Shown: positions 45,642 to 54,021 of the stretch, one piece after another | Layout of the letters: every line of letters starts with the position of its first letter | Position numbering within the stretch: position 1 is the stretch's first letter | Assembly: GCA_963710275.1 (NCBI GenBank) | Contig: CAVPZS010000008.1 | Span: 1,054,001-1,118,000 of the forward strand | Direction: 5' to 3' | DNA: 64,000 nt | Source: Rhodoblastus sp963710275 | GTDB taxonomy: Bacteria > Pseudomonadota > Alphaproteobacteria > Rhizobiales > Beijerinckiaceae | Notes under the pieces: generated by a model | Seen by the model: the letters and a program-made list of their open reading frames with translations, nothing else | Database searches by the model: none | Told to the model about the DNA's origin: nothing | Made by a program: the position numbers and the translations under genes

Positions 45642-46853
45642 ATGTTCACACGTCGCAAATTGCTGCAATCGGGCGCGGCTTCAGCGGTCATGATCGCATC
45701 GGCGGCCTGGCCGGCCAAGGCCGCCAACGCGCCGGGGGTGACCGACACTGAAATCAAGATCGGCCAGACCATGCCCTATAGCGGGCCGGCTTCGGCCTAT
45801 GCGGCGGTCGCCAAGGCCGAGGCCGCCTATTTCAAGATGATCAACGACATGGGCGGCGTGAACGGCCGAAAAATCAATTTCATCAGCCTCGACGACGCCT
45901 ATAGTCCGCCGAAGACCGTGGAGCAGACCCGTCGCCTGATCGAGGACGAGAAGGTCGCATTCATTTTCCAGAGCCTGGGGACCGCGCCCAATGCCGCGAT
46001 CCGCTCCTACCTCAACGACAACAAGATCCCGCAACTCTTCGACGCCACCGGCGCCTCCATGTTCGGCGACCCCAAGAATTTTCCGTGGACGATGGGCTGG
46101 CAGCCCACCTATCGGACGGAGGCCCATATTTTCGCCAAGCATATCCTGGCGAAGACTCCGAACGCGAAGATCGGCGTACTCTATCAGAACGACGGCTTCG
46201 GCAAGGATTACCTGACCGGGCTGAAAGAGGGCCTGGGCGCGGACCATGCCGGCATGATCGTCAAGGAGGTTTCCTACGAGATTTCCGAGCCGACCATCGA
46301 TTCGATGATCGTCACCTTGCAAGGCGCGGGCGCCGACACGCTGCTCATCGCCGCCACGCCCAAGTTCGCGGCGCAGGCGATCCGCAAGATCTATGATCTC
46401 GGCTGGTCGCCGGTGCGCTATCTCAGCAATGTCTCGGCTTCCATCACCAGCGTCATGAAGCCCGCCGGACTGGACGCATCGAAAGGCGTCATGACCGGCT
46501 ATTACTTGAAGGATTCAACCGACGCGCGCTGGAAAGACGACCCGGGCATGAAGGAGTTCAAGGAATTCGTTGGCAAATACATGACGCCGGGCGACCTGAA
46601 CAACAGCAATACGCTTCTCGGCTACGGCGCTGCGGCTACCCTGCTGCAGGTGCTCAAGCAATGCGGCGCCGACCTGTCGCGCGAAAACATCATGAAACAG
46701 GCCGCCAATCTTAAGAACGTCGAAATTGCCACGCTGCTACCCGGCATCAAGGTCAACACATCGCCGGAGAATTACTACCCCATCCGGCAATTGCAGATGG
46801 CGAGTTTCAACGGTTCGAGCTGGGAATTGTTCGGTGAATTGATCAGCGCCTAG
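45642..46853 (+). CDS. livK: Branched-chain amino-acid-type ABC transporter substrate-binding protein
   Basis: 403 residues. The N-terminus MFTRRKLLQSGAASAVMIASAAWPAKA resembles a twin-arginine signal peptide (T-R-R-x-L-L). The periplasmic-binding fold follows (GVTDTEIKIGQTMPYSGPASAYA, NDMGGVNGRKINFISLDDAYSPPKTVEQTRRLIE). Substrate may be a branched-chain amino acid, but this family also binds urea, amides and aromatic acids, so the true ligand is open. A GGGAGA precedes the ATG. Confidence 0.88.
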   Translation: MFTRRKLLQSGAASAVMIASAAWPAKAANAPGVTDTEIKIGQTMPYSGPASAYAAVAKAEAAYFKMINDMGGVNGRKINFISLDDAYSPPKTVEQTRRLIEDEKVAFIFQSLGTAPNAAIRSYLNDNKIPQLFDATGASMFGDPKNFPWTMGWQPTYRTEAHIFAKHILAKTPNAKIGVLYQNDGFGKDYLTGLKEGLGADHAGMIVKEVSYEISEPTIDSMIVTLQGAGADTLLIAATPKFAAQAIRKIYDLGWSPVRYLSNVSASITSVMKPAGLDASKGVMTGYYLKDSTDARWKDDPGMKEFKEFVGKYMTPGDLNNSNTLLGYGAAATLLQVLKQCGADLSRENIMKQAANLKNVEIATLLPGIKVNTSPENYYPIRQLQMASFNGSSWELFGELISA

Positions 46854-46864
46854 CGTCTCACGCC

Positions 46865-46894
46865 GCCGCTCCCGCGTTTTCGCGCAGGAGCGGC
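46865..46894. terminator. Bidirectional hairpin between livK and the convergent gene
   Basis: GCCGCTCC (46865-46872) pairs with GGAGCGGC (46887-46894); the inner CGCG/CGCG pair around TTTT extends the stem with a two-base bulge. It fills the short gap between the two convergent stops. Long T-runs are absent. Confidence 0.55.
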
Positions 46895-47623
46895 TCAGGG
46901 ATGCGCCCCGAGCGCCTGCAGGAATTCCGGCGGCGCGCCGGCTTCCTTCAGGGTTTCGCCGCTCAACGTGACATCCTCGCCGCAGGCGGCGATGACATGC
47001 GGCAGGTTTTCGGGTTCGATGACCAGTCCCTTTTCCTTCGCGTCCGGCCAGGCGATGAAGATCAGGTCCTGACCTTCCATCGCGTTTTTGCAATCGGCCT
47101 CGAGCTTGACCTTCTTCCGATAGAGCGCGGTCAGGTCCGGCGAGGCGATGGTTCCGATCTTCGAGCCGTCGGCGGCGGTGTCGAGTGCGCCCTTCAGCTT
47201 CAATCCCGGCAGCAGCTTGACCAGATCGACCGGCGTTCCGGTCTTCAGATCATAGACCAGGGCGAGCGTCCCGACATTGGGGTGGGCGCCGCCGCAATCG
47301 TAATTGTCGCGCGCGACCAGGCTGAGATAGTCCGGCCCCGCCATGGCGACGGAGAGGCCCCGCGACCAGTCGGCATTTTTTCCGGCCTGCAAGCGGCACT
47401 CTTTGAGCGAGGCGACGAGCGCGGCGTCCAGATGATCGAGCGCCTTGTTAATCCTGGCCAGGATCGGCGCCGGCGCGCCCGCCTCGACGCGCGGAAAGGC
47501 CGCGACATCTTTGGCGATGGCCGGCATGGCCCGCAGCTTGAGCGCGTCTTCCGCCGCGACCGCCGGGGCCGCGAAAACGACCGCAAGGGCGACCCGGCCG
47601 AAAATATTCACGATCTTTTCCAC
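46895..47623 (-). CDS. Secreted protein of unknown function, possibly DUF3298-like
   Basis: About 242 residues from a GTG at 47623 giving VEKIVNIFGRVALAVVFAAPAVAAED, a signal peptide. The segment LVARDNYDCGGAHPNVGTLALVYDLKTGTPVDLVKLLPG resembles the C-terminal domain of RsiV/DUF3298 proteins (x-Y-x-Y-x-G-G-A-H-P-N), which are periplasmic. No catalytic motif is visible. The protein ends in LKEAGAPPEFLQALGAHP. Role unknown; the family call is tentative. Confidence 0.62.
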   Translation of the reverse strand: MEKIVNIFGRVALAVVFAAPAVAAEDALKLRAMPAIAKDVAAFPRVEAGAPAPILARINKALDHLDAALVASLKECRLQAGKNADWSRGLSVAMAGPDYLSLVARDNYDCGGAHPNVGTLALVYDLKTGTPVDLVKLLPGLKLKGALDTAADGSKIGTIASPDLTALYRKKVKLEADCKNAMEGQDLIFIAWPDAKEKGLVIEPENLPHVIAACGEDVTLSGETLKEAGAPPEFLQALGAHP

Positions 47624-47654
47624 GAATGCCAAATCCCTGTGCTGAAGACGCGCT

Positions 47655-48338
47655 TTACTGGTATTCGACCTTGCGAATGACCAGGTCGAAGTCGCCAGAC
47701 ACATGCGCCTTTTTCTCGCCGGGAAGATAGAGGGTGAATTCCTTCGAATAGTCGAGACCAGAAAAAATATTCCCGAGCCTGGCGTCGACCAGCGTTCCCG
47801 ACCAGGAATAATACCTTCTCGCCTCTTCAAAAAGAATCCCCGGTCCAAAAAATGATCCCGATCTTTTCTTGACGACGCGCAATTTCGCAAGATCGATCTT
47901 CGTCGCCTTGCTGGCGACCATCAAGCGGCAGATGTCGTCCTTGTATTGTCCGAACCGGCTTTTCATGCCGGCGTCGACAACGGAGTTGAACTTCTGGCGC
48001 ACCAGCGCCGACTTCCGGCCGAATTCAGGAAAGCGCGCCTCCAGGAACGGATAGTAGACGACCACGGCGAGCTTGATGAAGTCGCTCAACCTTGCGGACA
48101 CGTCGGCGACCGGGGGATTGTAATCCTGCAAGTCCGCGATCTTCTTGTTCAGGAAGCCTGGCTTGACGGGCGCCGATGCGCCGAGCGACGTCAGCGGGTC
48201 GAGCAAGGCGTCGATCGTCTTGTCCAGCGCCTTGTCGACGATCCAGTCCTTGAACCTGTCCGCAATTTCCGGGAACGACGCCGAAACAGTCATCAAATTG
48301 CCGCGGATCGGCAAATCCATGGGTGACCTCTGGAACAT
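47655..48338 (-). CDS. Protein of unknown function
   Basis: About 227 residues starting MFQRSPMDLPIRGNLMTVSASFPEIADRF; GGAG eight bases upstream supports this start over a longer frame without family sequence. Mostly helical and charged (DWIVDKALDKTIDALLDPLTSL, VRQKFNSVVDAGMKSRFGQYKDDICRLMV), with a C-terminal beta-rich part (LYLPGEKKAHVSGDFDLVIRKVEYQ). No signal peptide or membrane helix. I do not recognise it. It diverges from mutA. Confidence 0.6.
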   Translation of the reverse strand: MFQRSPMDLPIRGNLMTVSASFPEIADRFKDWIVDKALDKTIDALLDPLTSLGASAPVKPGFLNKKIADLQDYNPPVADVSARLSDFIKLAVVVYYPFLEARFPEFGRKSALVRQKFNSVVDAGMKSRFGQYKDDICRLMVASKATKIDLAKLRVVKKRSGSFFGPGILFEEARRYYSWSGTLVDARLGNIFSGLDYSKEFTLYLPGEKKAHVSGDFDLVIRKVEYQ

Positions 48339-48507
48339 TTGCACTCTCCAAAAAATCTTTGCTCTAATGCAACGATCAAGATCGCGCGGCCTCAGATTGC
48401 CCAAATCGCCACGCTTGCGCAATCGCGTGTTCGCCTTCGACAAAGGACAGTCTGGCGCTCTTCGGCGCAAAGTGGCAAAAGGGCGCCGATTAGACAGGAG
48501 ACTTGCA

Positions 48508-50325
48508 ATGGCCGCGACCGAGACAGCCGCCCCCTTCGCCGACGATTTTGCGCCCGCGACCGAGGCAAACTGGGTGACGCGCGTGGAAACCGCCCTCAAG
48601 GGCGCGACGCTGCAAAAGCTGGTCGGCAAGACTTATGACGGCTTCGAAATCCGCCCGCTCTATCCGCGTGCGACCGGAAAACCCCGCGCCTTCCGCTCGG
48701 AAAACGACTGGGCCGTGACCGCTCGCGTCGACCATCCCGACGCCGAAGCCGCCAACGCCTTCGCCCTGACCGAACTCGAAAACGGCGCCAATGGCCTCCA
48801 TCTCGCCTTCGCCGGCTCCGTCGGAGCCTATGGGTTCGGCCTGCCCGACGCCTCGTCCCTCGCCCCGGCGCTGAAAGACGTCCATCTCGACGCCGGCGTG
48901 AAGATCGTGCTCGACCTGCCGGCGCAAGCCGAGCCTTTCGTCGCCGCCTGGCTGGAGCTGGTTTCCTCGCGGGGCCATGACCCGCAAAAAATCGACGTGT
49001 CCTTCGGGCTCGATCCGATCGGCGCGGCCATCGCGCAAGGCGTGGTGGTCGACTGGGTCCAGGCCGGCTATGGCCTGGCGACCCAGGCGGCCCTGCTCGC
49101 CTCCCACGGCTTCGACAAGGGGTTGATCGCCGCCGATGGCCGGGTCGTCCATGCGGCCGGCGGCTCGCCGGCGCAGGAGCTGGCCTTTGCGCTGGCCAGC
49201 GGCCTCGCCTCGCTGCGGGCGCTGGAGGCCGGCGGCGTCGACCTCGACGCTGCGCGGAAAATGATCGACTTTCGCCTCGCCGCCGACGCCGACGAATTCG
49301 TGACCCTCGCCAAATTCCGCGCCCTGCGCCGGCTCTGGGCGGCTGTCGAGCGCGCCTGCGGCCTTGAGCCGCAACCGATTCGCGTGCATGGCGAAACCGC
49401 GTGGCGGATGATGACCCGTCGCGACCCCTGGGTGAACCTGCTGCGCGAAACCGTCGCCGTGTTCTCGGCAGGGCTCGGCGGCGCCGATTCGATCTGCGTC
49501 CTGCCCTTCACTCAGGCGATCGGCCTGCCCGACGCTTTCGCCCGCCGCCTTGCCCGCAACACCCAGCTGGTGCTGCTGGAAGAATCCAATCTCGGCAAGG
49601 TCGCCGATCCCGCCGCCGGTTCGGGCGGCGTGGAGGCGCTCACCGACGCCCTGGTCGAGCGCGGCTATGCGCTGATGCAGGACATCGAGAAGGCCGGCGG
49701 TCTGGCCAAGGCGCTGGAAAGCGGGGTGATCCAGGTCGAAGTGGCGAAAATCGCCGTGGAGCGGATGAAGAACGTCTCCCGCCGCAAGGAGCCGCTCACC
49801 GGCGCCAGCGAATTCCCCGACATCAACGAAAAGCCTGTCAGCGTGCTACTGCCTGCCCCCGCGACCGCCAAACCCGGCGCAAAGGCCCTGGCGCCGCATC
49901 GCCTGAGCGAGCCTTTCGAGGCCCTGCGCGATCAGGCCGAGGCCGCCGAAAGGCGCCCGACGATCTTCCTGGCCAATCTGGGCCCGGTCGCGGCCTTCAC
50001 CGCCCGCGCCACTTTCGCGAAAAACTTCTTCGAGGCCGGCGGCGTCGCCGCGCTCGGCAATGACGGTTTCGCCGATGCGGCGTCTCTGGTCGAAGGTTTC
50101 AAAGCCAGCGGCGCCAAACTCGCCGTGCTCTGCTCCTCGGACGCAGTCTATGCCGAACAGGGGCTTGAGGCGGCCAAGGCGCTCGCCGGGGCCGGCGCGC
50201 ATCTCTATCTCGCCGGACGTCCCGGCGAGCTGGAGGCGCAATGGCGCGAAGCGGGCGTGCGCGACTTCGTCTTCGTCGGCTGCGACCTGCTGGCCCAGCT
50301 TCGCGAGGCCCTGCTGGCGGCGTGA
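48508..50325 (+). CDS. mutA: Methylmalonyl-CoA mutase small (beta) subunit
   Basis: 605 residues. The N-terminal TIM-barrel part (TVNWVTRVETALKG-type opening, YDGFEIRPLYPRATG) and the catalytic-like GGADSICVLPFTQAIGLPDAFARRLARNTQLVLLEESNLGKVADPAAGSGGVEALT are those of methylmalonyl-CoA mutase. The C-terminal flavodoxin-like domain lacks the cobalamin-binding DxHxxG motif, as expected for the non-catalytic subunit. It pairs with MutB to convert methylmalonyl-CoA to succinyl-CoA. mutB is not present in this window. CAGGAG precedes the ATG. Confidence 0.88.
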   Translation: MAATETAAPFADDFAPATEANWVTRVETALKGATLQKLVGKTYDGFEIRPLYPRATGKPRAFRSENDWAVTARVDHPDAEAANAFALTELENGANGLHLAFAGSVGAYGFGLPDASSLAPALKDVHLDAGVKIVLDLPAQAEPFVAAWLELVSSRGHDPQKIDVSFGLDPIGAAIAQGVVVDWVQAGYGLATQAALLASHGFDKGLIAADGRVVHAAGGSPAQELAFALASGLASLRALEAGGVDLDAARKMIDFRLAADADEFVTLAKFRALRRLWAAVERACGLEPQPIRVHGETAWRMMTRRDPWVNLLRETVAVFSAGLGGADSICVLPFTQAIGLPDAFARRLARNTQLVLLEESNLGKVADPAAGSGGVEALTDALVERGYALMQDIEKAGGLAKALESGVIQVEVAKIAVERMKNVSRRKEPLTGASEFPDINEKPVSVLLPAPATAKPGAKALAPHRLSEPFEALRDQAEAAERRPTIFLANLGPVAAFTARATFAKNFFEAGGVAALGNDGFADAASLVEGFKASGAKLAVLCSSDAVYAEQGLEAAKALAGAGAHLYLAGRPGELEAQWREAGVRDFVFVGCDLLAQLREALLAA

Positions 50326-50462
50326 CCTTTTTGCGGCGCCGCAGGAAAATCCGCAGCCTCGGGACCTCCGGCGCTTTGCAAACCGGCCGAAACATGCAAG
50401 CCATGAAAAATGCAAATTCCGCCGCCGGGAGCCCTCGGCGGCCAAAATGTGGAGCATTTTCC

Positions 50463-50825
50463 GTGCGCATGGGCAAAATCCTGGTTGGTTTGGCGCTGGC
50501 CTCCATCCCCTTCGTTTCGGCAAACGCGCAAGGCGCGTCGCATGACGGCCACTGGCGGGTCGACGTGCAGACCACGGTCGGCAATTGCCCCAAATCCGCT
50601 TCGGCGGTGCTGACGGTGAAGGAAAACAAGATCGCCGGCATCGACGCGTCTGGCGTCGAGCCCTGGGGCTATATCGACGACACCAACACCTTTGTCGGCC
50701 ACTTCACCTCGGGCGAAAAGGTCTTGCGCGCCAACGGCGACGTCAAGGGCGACACCGCCTATGGCCCGTGGTCGTCGCAGACCGAATATTGCGGCGGCCG
50801 CTGGACCGCGCGCAAGGTCGACTGA
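50463..50825 (+). CDS. Small secreted protein of unknown function
   Basis: About 120 residues with a signal peptide (GKILVGLALASIPFVSANAQ). The GTG at 50463 is favoured by a GGAG eight bases upstream; an ATG two codons later is possible. The mature part is a compact domain (HDGHWRVDVQTTVGNCPKSASAVLTVKENKIAGIDASGVEPWGYIDDTNTFVGHFTSGEKVLRANGDVKGDTAYGPWSSQTEYCGGRWTARKV) with two cysteines. Such 'G-x-W-x-V...C-x-x-W-x-A' secreted domains occur widely in Hyphomicrobiales without known function. Confidence 0.65.
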   Translation: MRMGKILVGLALASIPFVSANAQGASHDGHWRVDVQTTVGNCPKSASAVLTVKENKIAGIDASGVEPWGYIDDTNTFVGHFTSGEKVLRANGDVKGDTAYGPWSSQTEYCGGRWTARKVD

Positions 50826-50919
50826 GTTTTCGCGGCTCAGGCGCCCTTTTGCGTCTTGACGCGTTTCAACAGGCGGCGCTTGACGCGTCCGTGCGCAAGG
50901 CTCGGGGGAAGGGGGACGC

Positions 50920-51837
50920 ATGAGCGACGACGAGGAGCCGACCTTCGACCGGGATTTCATCGCGCCGGCGGGAAGCCTGCTACGCGTCTCAAGGCTCGTG
51001 CGCCGCATTGTCGCGCCCAATCCGGGCCCTTTCACCTTCACCGGCACCTGCACTTACGTCGTCGGCGCCGGCGACGTCGCGGTGATCGATCCCGGCCCCG
51101 AAATCCCCGCCCATATCGAGGCCCTGCTCACGGGTCTGGCCGGCGAGAAGATCACCCATATTTTTGTCACCCACACCCATCGCGACCATTCGCCCGCCGC
51201 GCGCCTGCTTCAGGATGCGACCGGCGCGGAAATCGTCGGCTGCGCGCCCTACTCCGCGGCGCGCGAGCTGGCTCTCGGCGAGACCAACAAGCTCGACGCC
51301 GCCAACGACCTCGACCATGCTCCCGCCCATGTCCTGGCGGACGGCGAAGTTTTTTCGGGTCCCGGCTACACGCTGCGCGCCTTGGCGACGCCGGGCCACA
51401 CCACCAATCACCTTTGCTTCGAACTGGCCGAGGAACGGGCGCTGTTCACAGGCGACCACATCATGGGCTGGGCGACCTCCATCGTGGCCCCGCCGGACGG
51501 CGCCATGCGGCCTTATATCGACTCGCTGGAAAAGCTGCGGGCGACGGACCACGAGGTCTACTGGCCGGGCCATGGCGGCCCGGTGGTCCAGCCGCAGAGA
51601 TTTCTGCGCGCCCTCCTGCACCATCGTCGGCTGCGCGAGCTTTCCATCCTCTCCGCCCTGGCGGCGACGCCGCTGGGCATCGAGACCATCGTCGAAAAGG
51701 TCTACGAAAAGCTCGATCCACGCCTGAAGGGCGGCGCCGCCCTCACCAGCCTCGCCCATCTCGAGGACCTCTGCGCGAGGGGGCTGGTCAGGACGGACGG
51801 GCAGCCGCAACTGACCGGCGTCTTCGCGCTGGCTTAG
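50920..51837 (+). CDS. MBL-fold metallo-hydrolase (LACTB2-like)
   Basis: 305 residues. Zinc motif THTHRDHSPAA near residue 82 (HxHxDH), GHTTNHLCF, and TGDHIMGW, followed by a C-terminal winged-helix-like segment (ALAATPLGIETIVEKVYEKLDPRLKGGAALTSLAHLEDLCARGLV), the LACTB2/endoribonuclease-like arrangement. Ribonuclease activity is known for human LACTB2, but bacterial members are not defined. Monocistronic as far as seen, ahead of kaiC. Confidence 0.85.
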   Translation: MSDDEEPTFDRDFIAPAGSLLRVSRLVRRIVAPNPGPFTFTGTCTYVVGAGDVAVIDPGPEIPAHIEALLTGLAGEKITHIFVTHTHRDHSPAARLLQDATGAEIVGCAPYSAARELALGETNKLDAANDLDHAPAHVLADGEVFSGPGYTLRALATPGHTTNHLCFELAEERALFTGDHIMGWATSIVAPPDGAMRPYIDSLEKLRATDHEVYWPGHGGPVVQPQRFLRALLHHRRLRELSILSALAATPLGIETIVEKVYEKLDPRLKGGAALTSLAHLEDLCARGLVRTDGQPQLTGVFALA

Positions 51838-51993
51838 TTTTCGCCGGTTTTCCATCCGATCAACGGCGACTTGACTCAAGTCGAGAAGAGGCAAGAATTA
51901 CTTTAGCGTCGCCTCCGCCGGGCGCGGCGAATTCGTCCGCTCATATCAGCGGAATGGACGCTCAAGCAGCACGCGTTTCCACGGGTTGCGTAA

Positions 51994-53421
51994 ATGCCTG
52001 AACTGAAAAAGACTTCCAGCGGCATCAAGGGACTGGACGAAGTGACCGTAGGGGGCCTGCCAACCGGGCGTCCGACCCTCGTCTGCGGCGGCGCCGGCTG
52101 CGGCAAGACCTTGCTGGCGTCGACATTCCTGGTGAAGGGCGCGGCCGAGCACAATGAGCCGGGCGTGTTCGTGTCCTTCGACGAGCGGATCGCCGATCTC
52201 TCCGCCAATGTCCGTTCGCTCGGATTTGACCTGCCTGCCCTCGAAAAGCGCGGCCTGCTCGCCATGGACCACGTCCATCTCGACCGGCACGAAATCGAGG
52301 AGGCCGGCGAATATGACCTCGAGGGCCTGTTCGTGCGCCTGGCGCATGCGATCAAGAAGGTGGACGCCAAGCGCGTCGTGCTCGACAGCATCGACACCCT
52401 GTTCGCCGGAATTCCCAATATCGCCGTCGTCCGCTCCGAGCTGAGCCGCCTGTTCGCCTGGTTCAAGGAACGCAACCTGACCGTGGTCATCACCGCCGAG
52501 CGCGGCGACGACAAGAACCTGACGCGCAATGGCGTAGAGGAATATGTCTCGGATTGCGTGATCGTTCTCGATCATCGAGTTGTCGAGCAATCCTCCACGC
52601 GGCGCCTGCGGGTGGTCAAATATCGCGGCTCGACCCACGGCACCAACGAATATCCCTTCCTGATCGACCGCCACGGCTTCACCGTGCTGCCCGTGACCTC
52701 GCTGGGCCTGGCCCAGGTCGCATCCAGCGAGCGAGTGGCGACGGGGATCGCCAGCCTTGACGAAATGCTTGAAGGCAAAGGCTATTTCAAGGGATCGAGC
52801 ATCCTGCTCGGCGGCGGCGCGGGCACGGGCAAGACCAGCATCGGCGCGCATTTCGTCGACGCCGCCTGCGCTCGCGGCGAGCGCTGCCTTTTGTTTTCGT
52901 TCGAGGAGAGCCCGAGCCAGCTGACGCGCAACATGGGCTCGATCGGGATGGACCTGCGACGCTGGATCGACAAGGGCCTGCTGTGCTTTCACGCGTCGCG
53001 GCCAAGTCTGCAGGGGCTGGAAACCCATCTCGCCATGATGACCGCCGAAGTCGAGGATTTCAAACCCGATGTCGTGGTGGTCGATCCGCTTTCGGCCCTG
53101 CTCGCCATCGGGACGGAACGCCAGACCGAGGGCATGCTCCTGCGCCTGGTCGACCATTTGAAATCGGCCGGCGTGACGGCGCTGTTCACGACCCTGCAGA
53201 CGGACGAAGAGGAGAGCGGCATCGCCGTGTCGTCGATCATGGACACCTGGATCCGGCTGGAAAACCGGCGCGCCGGCAAGGATCTGGTGCGCCAGCTCCA
53301 TATCGTCAAATCGCGCGGCATGGCCCACTCCTCGGAAATGCGGCTGATGAACATCACCGGCGCCGGCGTGCGGCTGTCGGCGATTGCCGCCGGCGCGGTG
53401 AAGGACGGAGCGGCGATATGA
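51994..53421 (+). CDS. kaiC: Circadian clock-type ATPase KaiC
   Basis: 475 residues with two RecA-like domains. CI: Walker A GGAGCGKT with Lys38, catalytic acid pair Asp63-Glu64. CII: Walker A GGAGTGKT with Lys280, catalytic Glu304-Glu305, and the autophosphorylation site as Ser413-Ser414 (in SGIAVSSIMDTW), where cyanobacterial KaiC has Ser-Thr. It lacks the long C-terminal tail that binds KaiA in cyanobacteria, in keeping with the absence of kaiA. It overlaps kaiB by 4 bases. Relatives in purple bacteria drive a KaiA-independent timer. Confidence 0.93.
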   Translation: MPELKKTSSGIKGLDEVTVGGLPTGRPTLVCGGAGCGKTLLASTFLVKGAAEHNEPGVFVSFDERIADLSANVRSLGFDLPALEKRGLLAMDHVHLDRHEIEEAGEYDLEGLFVRLAHAIKKVDAKRVVLDSIDTLFAGIPNIAVVRSELSRLFAWFKERNLTVVITAERGDDKNLTRNGVEEYVSDCVIVLDHRVVEQSSTRRLRVVKYRGSTHGTNEYPFLIDRHGFTVLPVTSLGLAQVASSERVATGIASLDEMLEGKGYFKGSSILLGGGAGTGKTSIGAHFVDAACARGERCLLFSFEESPSQLTRNMGSIGMDLRRWIDKGLLCFHASRPSLQGLETHLAMMTAEVEDFKPDVVVVDPLSALLAIGTERQTEGMLLRLVDHLKSAGVTALFTTLQTDEEESGIAVSSIMDTWIRLENRRAGKDLVRQLHIVKSRGMAHSSEMRLMNITGAGVRLSAIAAGAVKDGAAI

Positions 53422-53729
53422 GCGAACACGCGAAGGCCGATGCGCTGCCGGATGAGGAACACTGGAACCTTCGGCTTTATGTCGCCGGGCAGACCGACAA
53501 GTCGATCCGGGCGATCCGGAACCTCAACCGCATCTGCGCCGAGCACCTTCAAGGGCGCTACACGATCGAGGTGATCGACCTGCTGGAGCGTCCGCAACTG
53601 GCCGAAGGCGACCAGATCCTGGCCATCCCGACCCTGGTGCGCCGCCTGCCGGAACCGATCAAGAAAATCATCGGGGACCTCTCGAACGAAGAGCGCGTTC
53701 TCATAGGGTTGGACATTCGATCGCTTTGA
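53418..53729 (+). CDS. kaiB: KaiB
   Basis: 103 residues, the usual KaiB length. Core: LRLYVAGQTDKSIRAIRNLNRICAEHLQGRYTIEVIDLLERPQLAEGDQILAIPTLVRRLPEPIKKIIGDLS, the thioredoxin-like fold with the conserved AIPTLVRxLPEP segment. KaiB binds the CI ring of KaiC in the fold-switched state and promotes dephosphorylation. The ATGA overlap with kaiC suggests coupled translation and a fixed stoichiometry. Confidence 0.93.
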   Translation: MSEHAKADALPDEEHWNLRLYVAGQTDKSIRAIRNLNRICAEHLQGRYTIEVIDLLERPQLAEGDQILAIPTLVRRLPEPIKKIIGDLSNEERVLIGLDIRSL

Positions 53730-53770
53730 CGAGCAGATAAAGGTTTAGTGAAATTCGGTGCTCCCTGACC

Positions 53771-54019
53771 TTGTTCGTGACCGGCAACACGCCGCGCTCC
53801 CTGCGCGCGGTGGCCAACGTGCGCGCCTATTGCGAAAGCGAGCTCGGCGACGGCTACGATCTCGAAATCGTCGATCTCTATGAGCATCCGGAGCGGGCGC
53901 AGCCCGCCAATGTCGTGGTGTCGCCGACCCTGGTCCGCTCGCTTCCCAAGCCCGTCCGGCTCCTGTTCGGCGATATGTCGGACAAGGAGCGGCTCGGCGC
54001 CCTGCTCGGCTCGGCCTAG
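53771..54019 (+). CDS. kaiB: Second KaiB-type protein; N-terminus uncertain
   Basis: The frame encodes TLFVTGNTPRSLRAVANVRAYCESELGDGYDLEIVDLYEHPERAQPANVVVSPTLVRSLPKPVRLLFGDMS, a KaiB fold with the SPTLVR-x-LPKP segment. The expected N-terminal strand LTLFVTG starts upstream, where this frame has no ATG or GTG before a stop. In another frame a GTG at 53748 with AAAGG upstream gives VKFGAP before a stop, so one base may be missing near 53765. It is 40 bases after kaiB and three before the histidine kinase. Confidence 0.78.
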   Translation: MFVTGNTPRSLRAVANVRAYCESELGDGYDLEIVDLYEHPERAQPANVVVSPTLVRSLPKPVRLLFGDMSDKERLGALLGSA

Positions 54020-54021
54020 CC

